This document shows, one piece after another, positions 1 to 9,859 of a stretch of 64,000 nt of DNA (positions within the stretch are counted from its first letter, which is position 1; every line of letters begins with the position of its first letter). The position numbers and the translations under genes are program-made. The notes beneath the pieces were generated by a model that saw nothing but the letters and a program-made list of their open reading frames with translations, searched no databases and was not told the DNA's origin. The DNA comes from Leucogyrophana mollusca (Eukaryota; Basidiomycota; Agaricomycetes; Boletales), in contig MU266371.1 of assembly GCA_021014945.1 (NCBI GenBank), positions 1 to 64,000 of the forward strand, written 5' to 3'.

Positions 1-109
1 GGGGGGGGGTCAAAATTTCAGACTTTCCTGATAGATATATTCTAATAAATACACTTGTGGACTCAATACTTACCAAGAATTTACATATAGATCCTTCCTG
101 CCAGGGTTT
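1..109 (+). repeat. Left terminal inverted repeat arm
   Basis: This arm pairs with 538-654 in inverse orientation. It begins at a G9 run and ends near CTTCCTGCCAGGGTTT, beyond which the arms stop matching. Confidence 0.85.
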
Positions 110-537
110 CAGTTGTGGAACAGGACTTCAAGGGGATCTTGGAGGTTGAAAAACAGTGTGTGATAAGTGTTGTCTTTGGTGGAGCTCTACTCTGCAATCT
201 CGCAGTGCCAGAAGCGCTTCAGCTAGTAGTTAATGTGCTCAAAGGTAACAAATGTAGTCACAAAAGCTTTGGTAGGCAGCCTGCACATGGTAACTTGTTC
301 GGTAGTAAGAGATACTCTCGGGAGCACTCAGAGAGCAATACCTACAACCCTCAGTCACAGTGGAGAGATATCATGACTCAGATGGGAATATATGAGGAGC
401 TTCCCACTCAGTCCTAACACCTGCCTTTCGAGTGCATTGACTACTTGCTGCAGGGCCTCAAGGTTATGGAATAGAGTTATGGAATAGACCTCCGCCAGGC
501 ATGACAATCACAAGGCTCGAAGACCCATTTTACCTCC

Positions 538-654
538 AAAACCATGGCAGGAAGGGTCTATATGTAAATAGCATTTTCTTGGTAAGTATTGAGTCCACAA
601 GTGTATTTATTAGAATATATCTATCAGGAAAGTCTGAAATTTTGACCCCCCCCC
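538..654 (-). repeat. Right terminal inverted repeat arm
   Basis: This is the inverted copy of 1-109, with a 9-base C run at 646-654. It is followed directly by a 20-base A tract (655-674), which may belong to the insertion site or to the element's flank. Confidence 0.85.
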
Positions 655-1871
655 AAAAAAAAAAAAAAAAAAAATGAAGTTTCGAAGCAATATAGCTGCA
701 AGCACGCCCTGCCCGACAGTGTGCGAGGTGCGGTGGAAGGCGTGGGAAATTACCATATTTGGTATATGCTCCGAACAATTACCAAACAATAGGATTTTGT
801 TTTGATTTGATTTATGAAAAATCAACCTGATACACACAGTCTACCGTACATGGGTTGGAATGTCCTGGCAACCCCATCTCAAGACCCTTGCAAGAACTTT
901 CCAATGAAATATTATTACCTCAAGCGAACCCCAAGAGGTCTCAAAACCCCTCCATTTGAATGCTAAATAGGAAATTTCCGACATAATGGGTTTTGACAGG
1001 AATTTCTGGAAATAAGTACCCCAAGATTTCCTGTTTGTGAAGTTTCCAGGGAATTTCAAGGGTATTTTCAGGAATTCTGAGCAATTCCTCAAGATTTCCC
1101 TCAGTCATATTCCGCGCGTTTATGCTGTGCTGCCGCCGTGCCGCAAAATCAGACTCCGTTGTGCTGAAAGAAAATGACCGCCACATCGATCTGCGAAGGG
1201 CTGTCAACCGTGTAGTCGAGGAACTGCAGATCATGCCGCGAATTTTGCAGCGACTCGTTCAACTTCTGGCACATCCACCCTCCCTGGTGCCCTTGGCATC
1301 TGGTCGACTTTCCCAACGTATGCCCTCGCACCAAAAACCACTGGCGGTACTCAATGGACACGTTAACCTCCCTTTCCTTTCGTCTATATCTGCCCTTCGC
1401 ATCTCTTCTCCAATATTCGAAGCCATAGCCCAGAAGCGGTTTGCGTCGCGAGGTACCGAGTACCAACCCTCCCAACGAAAAAGAAAGAGAAAACATGGTT
1501 TTCTCGCGAGGAAGAGGAGTGTTACAGGGAGAAGGATACTTGTGCGTCGAAGAGCCAAGGGACGAACGTTCTTGACGCATTGATGTGGACCTCTGCAGGT
1601 ATGTGTAAGGTATATTCCAAGTTATTCGACGCATTGCTTAACTGGTACCAGGTGTCAACGCGAATTCGGCATGCTCAGGTATTGTGGGGAGGTCCAGGTA
1701 CATTCAGTAGAAATTCCCCATGGTTCTAGTTCGTCGACAATAATTTCATGATTGCATGGGCGGTCCTCGTCAATATGTGCAGCGATTATCTTAATGTAAG
1801 TATAAAGTTATAGAAGCGACCATCTTCCTTCTAAAAGGTGTGACTGAGGGAGTAACATAGATGGCACTTAA
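655..1871. other. Gene-poor spacer beside the terminal-repeat element
   Basis: The stretch begins with an A20 homopolymer (655-674). At 850-1100 it is AT-rich with many short near-repeats of AATTTC/TTTCC type, which looks like old repeat-derived DNA. Overlapping frames at 1122-1583 (plus) and 1149-1634 (minus) cover the same bases and neither resembles a known protein. The minus one has a protein-like stretch near its C terminus and could be a degraded exon. I support no gene here. Confidence 0.5.
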
Positions 1872-4257
1872 TCAGTTCACGGCTACGTCTCCCAGGGCTT
1901 GACGCCTCACATCATCCCCCGATGGTTGCAGGTCCGATAAAATCCTTGTTGCGTCTGTGTTGTGACAACTCTCCATGCAAGCAGAGGCATCAGTAAAGTC
2001 GAGGCCCTCAGCGGCTTGCTCGTTGCAAGGCGAATTGATATCGTTGCCGAACTGCATTTGTGGTATCGGCAGATAGGACTGGGGTGGGGATAGTGGGGAC
2101 GAAGGGGTAAAGAGAAAGCCACGCTGAATTGAAGACAGAAGTGCTGTGATAGGGGTCTTGGTGGGTGACTCGGAGAGGGTGCTGGGAAAGGGCAAACGCA
2201 GCGGAGAACCAGGCTCAACATGATCATTAGATGGGCTGCAGGCCATCGGTAGTTCCACCGCAGGAGCGCTATGCGTTGCCCCCTCCTCAGCCTCGGTGTC
2301 GTGTTCGTCGACATCAGCCTTTGGGGGGGAAGGGGGGAGCCGGACAGCCGTCGGGGTCAGGTGGGGGCTGGGAGGCAAAGGAATCATCGCTTCTGCAATA
2401 TCTTCGGGCGTCTTAGCCGGCAGTTTGGCACGACCGACGACTGTTTTCTTTGTGACCCCCACACTCTTATTCTCAATGACTAGGGGCTTCGTGATTGCCT
2501 TGCTAGCAAGACGCCCCCATGCGGGTTTGTTGGGCTGTTTTTGCCCCTCCAATTTACGATCTGATGCCAGCGCATTTCGACGTGATATCTGTGATACGGT
2601 GGGATTGGAAACCCCTCGGTTTCTGGTGCCAGTCTGTGCAACGCCCGTTCCCGCTGTCTTCCGGCTCGAATCGGCTTGAGTTGAAGGCTTCGTAGAGGGC
2701 GGTGCCGACTCTGATCCCTTGGACGTGGTATCCCCGATCCCCCCTAGATTAGCCAATGGAGGTTTGCCAATCGTGTTCGCTCTCGCGTGGTTTTTGGCGG
2801 CGGGGCGCTCATTGCGTGACACAGGCCTTGACGGTTTGCTCGGAGATTCACTTTCCTCCGCATCTCTAGTGGAAGAAGGCGGAAGGATTGGAACCCTACG
2901 TGCCCCACCACCCACCCGAGTCTTGCCGTCGGCTTCCTTGTTCAATTCGTTTGCGCCACTATTCTGTGCATCTGGCCTTAGTGGCCCTCGGGGAGTGGGG
3001 ACGGGACACTTGGACTCCTGCCGACTTAGAGTCCTGGCTGGTGGGCCCGAGATAGGTGGACGACTTGTCGTTTCCCGAGGGGGTGGTCGTTGGACCGTCT
3101 TGGGTTTTGATGACGTTGTCGCATCATTCAGCAGCACCGACGGAGGACGAGATGGCCCTGCGCCTGCAGTAGCGCCGCGCTGCGGTGCCAGTGGGTGATG
3201 TACTGGTCCCCCCGGGGCCTTGGCAAGGACCGCGTTTTGCCCAACGGTGTCACTTCTGTGCCTAGCTTGCTTGGAAGCTCCGTTCTTCAATGACTGGGCC
3301 ACTGGTGCCTGAGTCGACGATGCCGATCTCGAGCCCCCTTTGCTTTGTTCCAAACGACCTTGTGGATGTGTTTGTAACTTGACTGGGTCTTTGCCGGCGG
3401 TGAGAAGACCGTGCGACGACGCAAGATTCGGTGGTCGGGTGCCCTGGACATCGAGATACTTCTTGATGACAGGCGTTAGAGGTGCAACGAAACTGATGGG
3501 AACGTAAGCCTTGTGCAGTGGTTACACCAATCGCGCACCGACCTTTCTACACGATTCGGCATGAGAGTTCTGTACGCCTCAAAGATCCGCTTGCTAGCCT
3601 TTCTAACATCTGCGCTTGCATCTCTTGCGGTCGCTCGAATAACATCTTCCACCAAACGGGCGCGCGACTCTTTCTCCAAATCGGGAGGGTTGAAGCAGTT
3701 CAGACACGCGAGGACGCATTCGGTGGTTGCAAGCCGAGGGGCCGGTGATTTGTTGCGACCGAGGGAGTCAACCAAGTATGAGAGGATAGCGGGTAAATTA
3801 GTATGCTCGATCACAGCGAGCATGCAGGTCTTTGCTCGGGTTGTGAATACTTTGTTCGTGCGAGCGAATAGATTCAGGAGTGTCGGGACAAAGACGTGAA
3901 GCAGGGGTTCGAATGAGGAGCCCAGGCCGGCAGCCAATGCTCCCACTAACTCTATTGCGGGACCAGAGAGCCTACTTCGCTCCGAATTCATTGCGCTACT
4001 AAGGGGTCGACCCAGCGATTTTATACTGGCCACCATCTCGGGGGCAAAGTCGCAACCCCCATTGGTGCAAAGCAGCGTCAGGTGGGAGATAGCCTTAGCA
4101 ATGGAGTCCCAAGACTCTTCGGTTTCGTCCTGGGACAATTTCTGGCGGAGAGAATGTACTTCTGCAGCTAGCGCAGACGGTGAGTTGCACTGCGCAAGTG
4201 ACGTTTAGTAGTGCCCTTTGCGCAGCCCAATCAAAGACTCACTTTTCTTGAGGCCAT
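1872..4257 (-). CDS. CLASP-type TOG-domain microtubule-associated protein
   Basis: Three exons (4243-4257, 3543-4189, 1872-3492; minus) join to 760 codons in phase. The first coding exon is only 15 nt (M-A-S-R-K), followed by a GTGAGT donor. Residues about 10-225 are helical HEAT/TOG-like repeats resembling the CLASP N-terminal domain, including two runs of the 'FVPTLLNLFAR' and 'ARDASADVRKASKRIF' kind. In this family such repeats bind tubulin and stabilise microtubules at plus ends and kinetochores. The remaining 500 or so residues are Ser/Pro/Thr-rich and basic, likely disordered and microtubule-binding. The protein is about half the length of canonical CLASP/Stu1 and I see only one TOG unit, so it may be a CLASP-domain paralogue rather than the full orthologue. 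It lies divergently from RPS18, with a CLIP-170 homologue just beyond. Confidence 0.78.
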
Positions 4258-4599
4258 AAATGCATAAATTCTGACGGTGAAAGGCTCGAGTCGCGACTGC
4301 ACGCGTTTTGTGTGCCACAATACACGTGATCGTTTCTCGGCATTTGCCTTAGGAATTGAGGCTCAGCTCACCGTCCATCCGTCAGTGGCAAAGCGTTGTC
4401 CATCGCACCTCAAGGCTGGTTCATTCAAGGTAAGGCTGCTCATATCTCGTCTGCTACGCTCGTTTCTGCATCTCCTGCCGCTTCTCTGTGGAGTCCATGA
4501 AGTTGAACGGCCCAAATCCACCCACTTTTACCTGGATTGGATCTACGGCCCTTAGATAACTTTGCTAACACGGTGTTTGCATCCCAGGTTACTTTCGCC
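4258..4599. promoter_or_regulatory. Shared divergent promoter of the CLASP-type gene and RPS18, with an RPS18 5'-UTR intron
   Basis: This 342-bp gap separates two divergent start codons. On the plus side a probable 5'-UTR intron runs from 4430 (CAAG|GTAAGG) to 4587 (CATCCCAG), with a GCTAAC branch point near 4564, and ends 12 nt before the RPS18 ATG. Leader introns are common in ribosomal-protein genes. The transcript structure is inferred. Confidence 0.55.
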
Positions 4600-5232
4600 A
4601 TGTCGCTCGTTCTACCCGAAGCGCATCAACAATTCCAGGTTTGGGGGGCCTTTAACCACTGGCCAGGGAATATATCTGACATGATATGTACCAGCACATC
4701 CTCCGTCTTTTGAACACCAATGTCGACGGCAAGCGCAAAATCATGTACGCCTTGACCGAGATCAAGGGTGTGGGTCGCCGTTACTCTAACCTTGTGTGCA
4801 AGAAAGCCGATGTTGATCTCAACAAACGGTAGGCTTGGTTACGTTCCTGTGAATAGACAGTAATTCATGCATAAAATAGTGCGGGAGAGCTCAACTCGGA
4901 TGAGCTGGAGCGTATCGTCACTATCATCCAAAACCCCACCCAATTCAAAATCCCCACGTGGTTCTTGAACAGACAGAAGGACATTGTCGATGGGAAAAAC
5001 TCGCAGATTCTGTCGAACGGTGTCGACTCGAAGCTGCGTGATGATCTCGAGCGATTGAAGAAGATTCGGGCACATCGTGGGCTGAGACATTTCTGGGGCC
5101 TCCGTGTCCGTGGTCAACACACCAAAACAACAGGTCAGCAACTATCGCCGCTTCATGTTTTGATCCTCGCTCTGATGCAGTTCTCAAGGTCGTCGGGGCA
5201 AGACTGTTGGTGTGTCGAAGAAGCGCGGTTAG
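4600..5232 (+). CDS. rps18: 40S ribosomal protein S18 (uS13)
   Basis: Exons 4600-4638, 4695-4828, 4880-5133 and 5189-5232 give 156 residues, the normal eukaryotic size. The protein starts MSLVLPE and ends with a basic [18 protein letters not shown] tail. It carries the family hallmarks [29 protein letters not shown] and [20 protein letters not shown]. It belongs to the small-subunit head, where uS13 contacts the large subunit and the P-site tRNA region. All introns are 51-56 nt. The second coding exon starts exactly at the conserved HILR motif. The identification rests on near-full-length conservation and is secure. Confidence 0.97.
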
Positions 5233-5588
5233 ATGTATCTGCTACTTCGGATATGTGCTATGTACGGTACTCTTCACGTTATGACATCCATGCTCGTCAT
5301 GCCAAAGGGGAAGCCTCGTTCGTTCATCTAGAAGGACCGCCATATTGAGTGGGTGAGCTATGCTTGCACGATCTGTAAGATTGCATCGAAGTAGGACTAC
5401 TGGGCCTATCCCTTATGGACCCCCTGCCGTACCTCGAATGGAATGTGCTGAGTGCTGCCCAACAAGAAAGCAACGAGGAGGGACCGCGTCTGGCACTGAA
5501 ATATGCACGGAAGCAAAAGAGGATGGCTCGGGTATTATGCCACCTATAGCTTGGCCTGATCCGTTAATAAACAACTTCACCAGTTTCA
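5233..5588 (+). other. RPS18 3' flank and CLIP gene promoter
   Basis: 356 bp between the RPS18 stop and the CLIP start. No further gene seen. A short frame (5360-5647) overlaps the CLIP start and has no recognisable content. Confidence 0.5.
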
Positions 5589-8500
5589 ATGTCCATCACA
5601 CCTGGAAAACCTCGGCATTCTGGAATCCCAACGCCTGGAAAATCTAGTGGGATTCCTACCCCAGGCAGGTTTCGCTCAGCGTCCAGCGTTCATGCCAATA
5701 CCGGCGTTGACTCCGATGTCGAGTATATGTCGCGCGCGTTTGCCGACGCAATCAAGGCAAACGATCCTGCGCAACATCGTGCAAGTATAACGAACAGTTC
5801 ATCTCCTTCGTCTTCGTCACCAAAGCATACCACAGTCTCCCTCCAGTCTGGTCGTCGCTCTGTCGCTGGTCGCCCATCTTCGGTGGCTTCCTCATCTGCT
5901 CCTGCCCACAATCGAACGAAAACTCCTGCTCCCGCCCCTCGTCCTTCCAGCCGCCAGTCAGACGTCTTTGGGAGGAGTGTCAGCCGGGCAGGCAGACCTT
6001 TTGATGTTGGTGACAACGTCAGGATTGAATCACTGGGTTATGAAGGCACTCTCAGGTATCTCGGCGACATCGAAGGAAAGCCTGGGTTGTGGGCTGGGGT
6101 CGAGTTGAGTGGAGGTTTTGCTGGCAAAGGGAAGAATAATGGCACGGTCAATGGGTAAGCGTTATATCTTCAGTCTGACTTCTGACTGTGGTTCGCGTGC
6201 ACACACGAGTTCCATAACTCGTCATGCACGACCACCGTCATCCTTCTTTCTCGATATCTTTGAGAATATTCTGGTGCTGTTCAATGTGCATATGCCTACA
6301 CCTACATCTTCTTTTCCTGGCATGATCTCAGTGCAGCGATTATGTACTCGCGTCACTAAGCTGTCCCGTATCCTCCCCAAACTGACTCTTGATGACAGAA
6401 AGCAATATTTTATCTGTCCCCCCAACTGTGGCGTGTTTGTGGCTACTACTAAGCTCTCCGCCCCCACGGTAGGTGTTAACTTCCGTCCATCGTCGGTAGC
6501 ATCTTCCCGCAGTGGTCGTATCACCCCCTCCTACTCTGGGCGAATCACTCCCTCAACTTCCATATCGCTGAACAACGGACGTGTCACCCCTTCCCATTCA
6601 TTTGGCCGAACGACCCCTCATTCTAATCCCTTCTCCGCTTCCGGCAGAATCACCCCTAGCGCAGCGCCTGCTGCTCGCGCTCGGGCGAAAGTCATGCCAA
6701 ACCTCGGCCCGTCAGCCAGCCAACCGCAAGGCCAGCCTGGACTAGAGGCTATAACATCTGGCTCGCGTGCATCCAAATATATTGGCCTGACTGCCAAGCA
6801 GCTTGGCCCCCGGTCACCGAGCAACGGTGGATTGACCACTTCGGAATACTCGCTCAAAGCGCCCTCTTCCCCCTCCAGAACTTCAACTAGCCTGGATCCA
6901 CAGACGCGATCGAGCGATTCGCCCTTCACAACTCCCAAAGCAGTCTCTGGATCTCGTGTTGGATCATATACCCCAGGGCTCAGAGGCCGTCCAACTCTGA
7001 ATACGCCTCGTGCTAGGGTGCCCAGCGCTGTCGCAATGCCACCGCCGGCTTCTCCTGGCCACTCCGTATCCACTTTCGCAGACGGTACGGATCCGCAAGG
7101 TGGTACGTCGGAAGCGCCGCCACCCCCGGACTTGGCAATCGCCGGACAAGCTTTACAAGATAAGATCAACCAACTATTATCTGGTAAACCAACGCCTGCT
7201 AATGAAGGGGTTGAGTCTCGGTCTGCTTCGGAACTACCCGCAGGGCCGTCTTCTGATGAAGTCCGGCTACAAGCATCACACAAAGAAGCCCTGGAAGCTC
7301 AATTGCACTCACTCGAGCAAGAGAATGCCGCCTTACGCGACGCTGCTGCGACATCCGCACACAACAGTGCCAACCTACAGACGGCACAATCCGAACGCGA
7401 TGCTGCTCTCGCTCGCGTCACCAACCTCGAGAAAGAACTTCGAACCCTGGAGCGCACAGTGAGCGAACGAGAGTCCAAGATCGAGTCCCTTGAGCGCTCC
7501 ACACAGCAAGCCCTCGCGGATATGGACAGGTCCAGAGTGGAAAACGAGGCACGCCTGAACGACATACAAGCCAAATTTGAAACTAGCGATGCTTTGGTGA
7601 GGAGCTTGAAGGAGGCGATATCAGTGAAGGAAGGCGCGGAGCATGAAACAGACGCATTGTTGAAAGCCAAGAATGACGAGATTGGTTTGCTTCAGGGGCG
7701 GTTGGAAAAAGTTTCCGGGGAGTTACAGCAGGAACGAAAGGACCTTGGCGCACAGATCGACGAGCTAAGGCAGGCGGGCCAGGTTCGTTACCTCCCCCCT
7801 TGATCCATCTTCCGCTGATCATTCCACAGGAAACCATCGCTCTCTACGAAGAACGCTTGAATGCCTCCGATACACGCCGATACGAGCTCGAGGACCGTAT
7901 AGTATTCCTCGAAGAACAAGCCAAAAAAGCAGCCGTCCCAATGTCGCCGAGCGCCATGCTTCAGCGTGCCTCCTCAGCCGCAGAAATTGATAACGAGACC
8001 CTCCGCGAACAAGCACAGCACCTACAACGCAAGATATCTGCGCTAGAAGACTCTCTCGAAGATGTCCGTGCCATGTCCGAGAGGGAGGAAGTCGCAATGC
8101 GCGAAAGGATCAAGCGCTTTAAGGATAAGGAAGAAGCGATGAAAAACGAGCTAAATGAAGGGCGCAAAACAATGGAGCAGGTTGTTAAGGCGGAATCCAT
8201 TGCCAAAGGTCGCGTAGAGGAGGCAGAGGAAGCCCTCAGAGAGAGCACATATGCGCTGGAAAATGCCCGCGCCGAGATCGAGATTTTGAGAACGGACATC
8301 GCAGTGAGTAGTATGAATGAGGTGGTTTGCTGTGTGCTGACGGCTATCGATCTCTACTGCAAGGCTGCTGGTTTGGCTGCCAGTGGAGCCAACGATTCAT
8401 CCCAAAAACTTGCTGACCTTTCTCGACAAGCTGAAAGCGAACGCTCGAGGTTAACCGAAGAAATCCAAGATCTTCAACACCAGCTGCAACAAGCGTTCAG

Positions 8501-9859
8501 TGCTACTCGCGAGGTTGAAGAACGCTTCGAACAATGGAAATCAGAGACAGAAAATAAGGCAGGCGTTGGGGTGAGTTCGTCGGTGCCGAGCTTTGCGGGC
8601 ATTCTAACTGTCCTGAAGGGCGAAGATTGGCAGGCGCGATACGAGGAAGAGCACGACGCCCTCCTATCGCTCCGCACGACCTTGGAGGAGCGCTCGGCAG
8701 AACTAGAGACAACGAAGAAGAAACTCAACCGCGAGCTACCGGTCAATGGCCCACAAGAGTCACATAAACCGCCCAGCACACCAACCAAGCAGGAATCCGC
8801 GGAGCTTCTTGGGCTGAAGTATACCATGACATACTTGCTCACCCGCCCAGTTGCTCACATGCTATCGACAGACTTATTGTCCAAGAGATGCAAAAAGAAA
8901 ATCTGACTACCGGACAACGGAACAAGCTGCTTGAATCCGAGAACAGACTCTTGTTGTCAGAAACAGAGCAACTGCGCCAGGTACGCTGACCAGCAAATTA
9001 TCAATATGTAGTTATGACATCTCACTCCATCTTAGGAGCTCAGAATTCTCGAAGAGAACGTAGAGCAGAGCCTCCTGCGCGAAGAAGAGTCGCTCGCGAT
9101 GGGCACCAATTCATCTTCTGGCCCCGTCTCAGGTGATGTGCAGAGCGCGTTGAAGGAGCAGAGAGCGAAATTTGAGGTATGCACCCCCGTCACAAACCCG
9201 GCTGACCTTACCCGTTGTATACCCACCATAGGCGGATCTCGAACAGTTGCGCAAACGCCTGACTGAGGCGGAAATGAAGACCGCCCGTGTATCGCATGAT
9301 GTGCGTTTCCTGCGCATTCCTTGCTCTTTGTTCCATAATTGAACAAAATCGGCAGCTTAACAAGGAAATCAGTGAGCTTGAAGCTCTCGTGGAGTCCAAG
9401 GTATGCCTGTGCAAGACTTCCCCAGAACCACCATTGATAGCCATTATTTGATAGATCTACCGTGAAGTACGCCTTCTAGGTACCAGCCCTTCTTCGTACT
9501 AATTGGTTGGATAGGACGAGCTCGAGCAAGAAGTCGAGCGGCTCAAAGAGAAGCTCTCCCGTCATAAAAAGTCATCCAAGAACAGCCTTGAGCCCACAGA
9601 CATAATACGGCAGCGAAATTCTGCCTCTACCGGGAGCACGGTCAGCTTAGATGATTATCCGCAGCGTTCGCGCGAAGATGTCTGCGAGATCTGCGAAAGG
9701 CCAGGACACGACATTTTCACCTGCGACCTCCTCAAGGACGATGCCCCCGCAAGCCGAGGTGCCAAACAGACAACGGACCCGTCAGCATTGTTTTGTGAGG
9801 ACTGCGAGAGTCACGGGCATGTTGCAAGCGATTGTCCGCATTCGATGGATGTTTTCTAG
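5589..9859 (+). CDS. CLIP-170-type CAP-Gly microtubule plus-end tracking protein
   Basis: Eleven exons (5589-6154, 6399-7782, 7830-8303, 8364-8570, 8619-8818, 8872-8980, 9036-9176, 9232-9300, 9356-9400, 9455-9466, 9515-9859) give 1183 residues in phase. Domains in order: a Ser-rich head; a CAP-Gly domain at about 140-210 (GLWAGVEL, GKNNGT, then YFICPPNCGVFV after the first intron); a Ser/Arg-rich linker with repeated GR(I/V)TP(S) units; a long coiled coil from about residue 440 to 1080; and two C-terminal CCHC zinc knuckles (CEICERPGHDIFTC, CEDCESHGHVASDC). This is the full CLIP-170/Tip1 architecture. Members bind tubulin and EB1 at growing plus ends and dynein/p150 through the knuckles. Exon 10 is just 12 nt. 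The 8304-8363 and 8571-8618 introns are open in frame, so retention would insert residues without a stop. Confidence 0.93.

Larger units (their letters stand above)
1..654. mobile_element. Non-autonomous DNA transposon with long terminal inverted repeats (MITE-like)
   Basis: The two ends are near-perfect inverted copies of each other. The left arm starts with nine G followed by TCAAAATTTCAG, and the right arm ends with the exact complement and nine C. Roughly 110 bases match on each side, apart from a small gap (the right arm carries several extra bases before the ATTTACATATAG block) and a few substitutions. The interior (about 110-537) holds a 100-codon frame at 115-417 that resembles no transposase I know. 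The left edge is at base 1, so the target-site duplication cannot be checked and the element may extend further. Without a transposase, mobilisation in trans is inferred. Confidence 0.7.

Noticed and set aside
655..674. A20 tract as a retrotransposon poly-A tail
   Set aside because: It abuts the inverted-repeat end, and no retroelement coding sequence or target-site duplication is present.
2231..3198. Plus-strand open frames (up to 159 codons)
   Set aside because: They lie antisense to the Ser/Pro-rich part of the CLASP-type gene, whose codon bias keeps the other strand open; no motif.
6618..7283. 221-codon minus-strand frame
   Set aside because: Antisense shadow of the large CLIP exon 2.
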